In this document: one piece after another, positions 5,785 to 8,338 of the stretch | How positions within the stretch are numbered: the first letter of the stretch is position 1 | Layout: every line of letters starts with the position of its first letter | Assembly (NCBI GenBank): GCA_902784045.1 | Contig: CACZTE010000269.1 | Location: forward strand, 1-8,338 | Direction of reading: 5' to 3' | Source of the DNA: an uncultured Eubacterium sp. | GTDB taxonomy: Bacteria > Bacillota > Clostridia > Eubacteriales > Eubacteriaceae | DNA: 8,338 bases | Notes under the pieces: generated by a model | Database searches by the model: none | What the model was told of the DNA's origin: nothing | Seen by the model: the letters and a program-made list of their open reading frames with translations, nothing else | Program-made: the position numbers and the translations under genes

Positions 5785-5817
5785 AATCAAAAACCCGGAC
5801 AAGCCGAGTTTTTGATT
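5785..5817. terminator. Bidirectional terminator between the DUF4364 and ATPase genes
   Basis: AATCAAAAAC (5785-5794) pairs with GTTTTTGATT (5808-5817). After one C/A mismatch, CGG (5796-5798) pairs with CCG (5804-5806) across a 5-nt loop. Five Ts occur on the 3' side of the hairpin in both directions (5809-5813 on the plus strand, complement of 5789-5793 on the minus strand). The hairpin lies about 60 nt past the DUF4364 stop and about 45 nt past the ATPase stop, fitting convergent genes. Confidence 0.82.
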
Positions 5818-5860
5818 AATCATGATAATGATAATGGTCTGTTACAAAAGACAGGCTATT

Positions 5861-8338
5861 TTATTTTTTTGTAAAAGCGCGTTCAATTAACTTCAGAATT
5901 TCTACAATCACAATTGGCGATAAGGCAGCCGCAATAATCAAGCTCCATTCGCTCATATTCAGTGATGTCACATTAAAGAACGGATGAAGGAACGGAACAA
6001 AGATAACAATTAACTGCATTATTACGGAAATCGCAATGGCTCCCCATAAATAGCGATTGGTAAAGAAGTTTTTCGAAAAAATCGTTCCTGTAGCCGATCT
6101 GACGTTAAAGACATGCACGAGCTGCGATAAACCAAGTACTGCGAAAATCATCGTTCTGGCTTCCTCAATACCGTATTTATTCAAGCCGTAATTAAAAACA
6201 AAAAGCGAAATAGCCGCAAGCATAATTCCTTGAATGATAATACGCGCACCGTAACCATCTGCAAAAATGCTGTCGGAAGCATTGCGCGGCGGCTGTTTCA
6301 TAATGTCATCTTCGGCTTTTTCCATTCCTAAGGCCAAGGCCGGTAATGAATCGGTAACGAGATTAATCCACAAAATATGAACCGGCAAAAGAGGCTGAGC
6401 CCATCCTAAAACTGTCGCGACAAACAATGTGAGTATTTCGGCAATATTACAGGACAGTAAGAAGTGAACGGCTTTTCGAATATTGGCATATATTGCCCGA
6501 CCTTCTTTGACAGCGGCAACAATCGTAGAAAATTTATCATCGGTTAAAATCATTTCTGATGCATCTTTAGTGACATCAGTACCGGTAATACCCATTGCGC
6601 ATCCAATGTCCGCTTTTTTCAGCGCCGGCGCATCGTTTACGCCGTCTCCCGTCATTGCCACCACTTTACCTTTACGCTGCCAGCTTTCAACAATTCGTAC
6701 TTTATTTTCCGGAGAGACCCGGGCGTAAACATTAGTCTGTTCAATAACAGAATCAAAATCCTCATCGCTCATATTATCGAGTTCAATGCCGGAAAGCGCC
6801 TGGCTGTTTTCTCCGTAAATACCGAGTTCTTTTGCAATGGCAACAGCTGTTACCTTGTGATCGCCGGTAATCATGACCGTCTCGATGCCGGCATCATGAC
6901 ATTCCGCAATTGAATCTTTTACTTCGTCTCTCGGCGGATCAATCATGCCGGTAAGTCCCGCAAAAATCAAATGATTTTCAAGTTTTTCCTGTGTCGTTTC
7001 GGGTTGGTCAGTATATTGATTAAAAGCGTATCCAAGCACTCGATAAGCATTTTCAGCTAGTTCGTTATTGATACGTTTAACTTCGGCTTTTGTGGCTTCA
7101 TCAAACGGCAGAACCTCGTACCCTTTTAAGTATTCGTCACAACGATCGATAAGGATATCCGGTGCGCCTTTGGTAAAACTAAGCCAAGTATCCTGATAAT
7201 GATGTACGGTCGTCATTAATTTACGATCGGAATCAAAGGGGATTTCAGCAACTCGAGGCGCTTCCTGAAGCGAAAGGTTTTTGTCAAAACCGAGATTATC
7301 AGCATAAGCCACCATAGCGACTTCCGTCGGATCACCGATTTCTATAATTTTTTCTTCATTTTCAACGATAGACGCGTCGTTACATAGATTTCCAATGCGT
7401 ACAACAAATTTTTCACTGGCCGTAAATCCGTCGTCTAAAATATTTTCAGCATCAATGAGCCCTTCATTTGCATATACTTTTTTGATTGTCATGCGATTTT
7501 GGGTCAGAGTTCCTGTTTTATCAGAACAGATAACCGAAGCACATCCCAATGTTTCCACAGCAGGCAGTTTTCGAATGATCGCGTTCTTCTCAGCAAGACG
7601 AGTTGAGCCCATTGCGAGCACAACCGTAACGATCGCGGGCAAACCTTCGGGAATGGCAGCCACAGCAAGGCTGACAGCTGTTAAGAACATTTGCAGAGGA
7701 GATCCCCCTCGGATTAGGCCTATGACAAAGATAAGCGCACAAGCCACAAGGGCGGCAATCCCAAGTGTTTTCCCCAGTTTATCAATGTTCTTTTGAAGCG
7801 GCGTCGATATTGGCTCAGATTTGTTTAACATACCTGCTATCTTGCCGATTTCCGTATTCATTCCAGTATCTGTCACAATGAATCGGCCACGACCATTGGT
7901 CACAATGCTGTTCATGAAAACCATATTTTTGCGGTCACCCAATGGAACATCTTCTCTATCGATAGCATCTGTGGTTTTATCAACGGGAACCGATTCACCG
8001 GTTAATGCCGATTCCTGAATCTGGAGTGAAGCGGATTCGATGAGTCTGCCGTCAGCGGGAATATTATCTCCCGCGTCAAGATTAACGATATCTCCGGGTA
8101 CCAATGATGAAGATGGCACAGTTATCACTCGTCCGTCTCTGAGTACTTTGGCTTCGGAAACGGTCATTTTTTTGAGAGACGCGATAGCGTCTTCAGCTTT
8201 GTTCTCTTGAATAACACCTATGATTGCATTGATGATGACAATAATCATAATCAAAATCATATCGCTGATTTCACCTAACAGTCCGGAAACAACTGCAGCT
8301 ACCAGCAAGACAATAATCAGAAAATCTTTAAACTGTAA
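5861..8338 (-). CDS. P-type calcium-transporting ATPase (P2A), N-terminus cut by the window edge
   Basis: This pump uses ATP to export cations, most likely Ca2+, across the membrane. The frame is open to the right edge (825 residues visible). It begins inside M1 with QFKDFLIIVLLVAAVVS, so about 50-60 residues are missing and no start codon should be placed inside the window. Visible motifs, numbered from the first codon: TGES (113-116, actuator domain), PEGLPA (230-235, M4), the phosphorylated aspartate in DKTGT (D273), KGAPD (390-394, nucleotide site), TGD (491-493) and TGDGVND (563-569). Calcium-site residues known from SERCA are kept: the M4 glutamate of PEGLP, N631 and E634 in M5, and N659, T662 and D663 in M6. 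The M8 glutamate of SERCA site I appears as Q739. M7-M10 are complete and the protein ends in AFTKK. Its promoter lies outside the window. Confidence 0.95.
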   Translation of the reverse strand, partial: LQFKDFLIIVLLVAAVVSGLLGEISDMILIMIIVIINAIIGVIQENKAEDAIASLKKMTVSEAKVLRDGRVITVPSSSLVPGDIVNLDAGDNIPADGRLIESASLQIQESALTGESVPVDKTTDAIDREDVPLGDRKNMVFMNSIVTNGRGRFIVTDTGMNTEIGKIAGMLNKSEPISTPLQKNIDKLGKTLGIAALVACALIFVIGLIRGGSPLQMFLTAVSLAVAAIPEGLPAIVTVVLAMGSTRLAEKNAIIRKLPAVETLGCASVICSDKTGTLTQNRMTIKKVYANEGLIDAENILDDGFTASEKFVVRIGNLCNDASIVENEEKIIEIGDPTEVAMVAYADNLGFDKNLSLQEAPRVAEIPFDSDRKLMTTVHHYQDTWLSFTKGAPDILIDRCDEYLKGYEVLPFDEATKAEVKRINNELAENAYRVLGYAFNQYTDQPETTQEKLENHLIFAGLTGMIDPPRDEVKDSIAECHDAGIETVMITGDHKVTAVAIAKELGIYGENSQALSGIELDNMSDEDFDSVIEQTNVYARVSPENKVRIVESWQRKGKVVAMTGDGVNDAPALKKADIGCAMGITGTDVTKDASEMILTDDKFSTIVAAVKEGRAIYANIRKAVHFLLSCNIAEILTLFVATVLGWAQPLLPVHILWINLVTDSLPALALGMEKAEDDIMKQPPRNASDSIFADGYGARIIIQGIMLAAISLFVFNYGLNKYGIEEARTMIFAVLGLSQLVHVFNVRSATGTIFSKNFFTNRYLWGAIAISVIMQLIVIFVPFLHPFFNVTSLNMSEWSLIIAAALSPIVIVEILKLIERAFTKK

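Noticed and set aside
5818..5837. Short ATGATA-type repetition after the bidirectional terminator
   Set aside because: Only about two and a half imperfect units in AT-rich DNA; no sign of a functional repeat or binding-site array.
7395..7796. Plus-strand frame of 133 codons opposite the ATPase, plus similar frames at 6483-6728 and 7821-8018
   Set aside because: These are antisense shadows of a strongly conserved ATPase reading frame and lack ribosome binding sites.
5861..8308. Complete ATPase starting at position 8308
   Set aside because: The apparent start is a TTG in the middle of M1; the frame stays open to the window edge with family-typical residues, so the gene is partial here.

Overview
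The window reads as a stretch of a low-GC Firmicute chromosome, most likely class Clostridia. Several small families here are largely clostridial: an NusG domain II protein paired with a Gx/HepS1-like membrane protein, a DUF512 PDZ/radical-SAM-like protein next to der, and a DUF4364 protein. Codon use is uniformly AT-leaning and the ribosome binding sites are of the GGAGG type. I see no insertion sequence, CRISPR array, prophage gene or other mobile element, and I cannot name the genus from sequence alone.

Layout from left to right. (1) A tRNA-Leu(CAG) gene on the minus strand, with a near-consensus promoter at 116-144. (2) About 400 nt without a confident gene, holding a gene-like minus-strand reading frame that may be a remnant (164-424) and a plausible plus-strand promoter (318-346). 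(3) A translationally coupled plus-strand pair: an NusG_II membrane-anchored protein and a Gx-type membrane protein that starts at TTG. Its stop codon lies inside a terminator hairpin that also faces der. (4) A minus-strand group: a short QueG-like double 4Fe-4S protein overlapping a DUF512 protein by 4 nt, then a 268-nt gap containing structured elements, then der. (5) A plus-strand DUF4364 gene, divergent from the QueG-like gene and driven by an extended -10 promoter. (6) A bidirectional terminator, then a P-type calcium ATPase on the minus strand, cut off at its N-terminus by the right edge of the window.

Functionally this is mostly core physiology: leucine decoding (tRNA), 50S ribosome assembly (Der), cation export (ATPase), and a possible isoprenoid or redox-associated membrane pair (NusG_II and Gx). 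The least understood part is the QueG-like/DUF512 pair. Both carry cysteine motifs typical of iron-sulfur proteins, and they are joined by a stop/start overlap. The DUF512-der gap is the other place worth attention: it contains a compact stem-loop just upstream of der and a plus-strand terminator-like hairpin that no recognised plus-strand gene uses. I did not find a clear new defence or mobile system.
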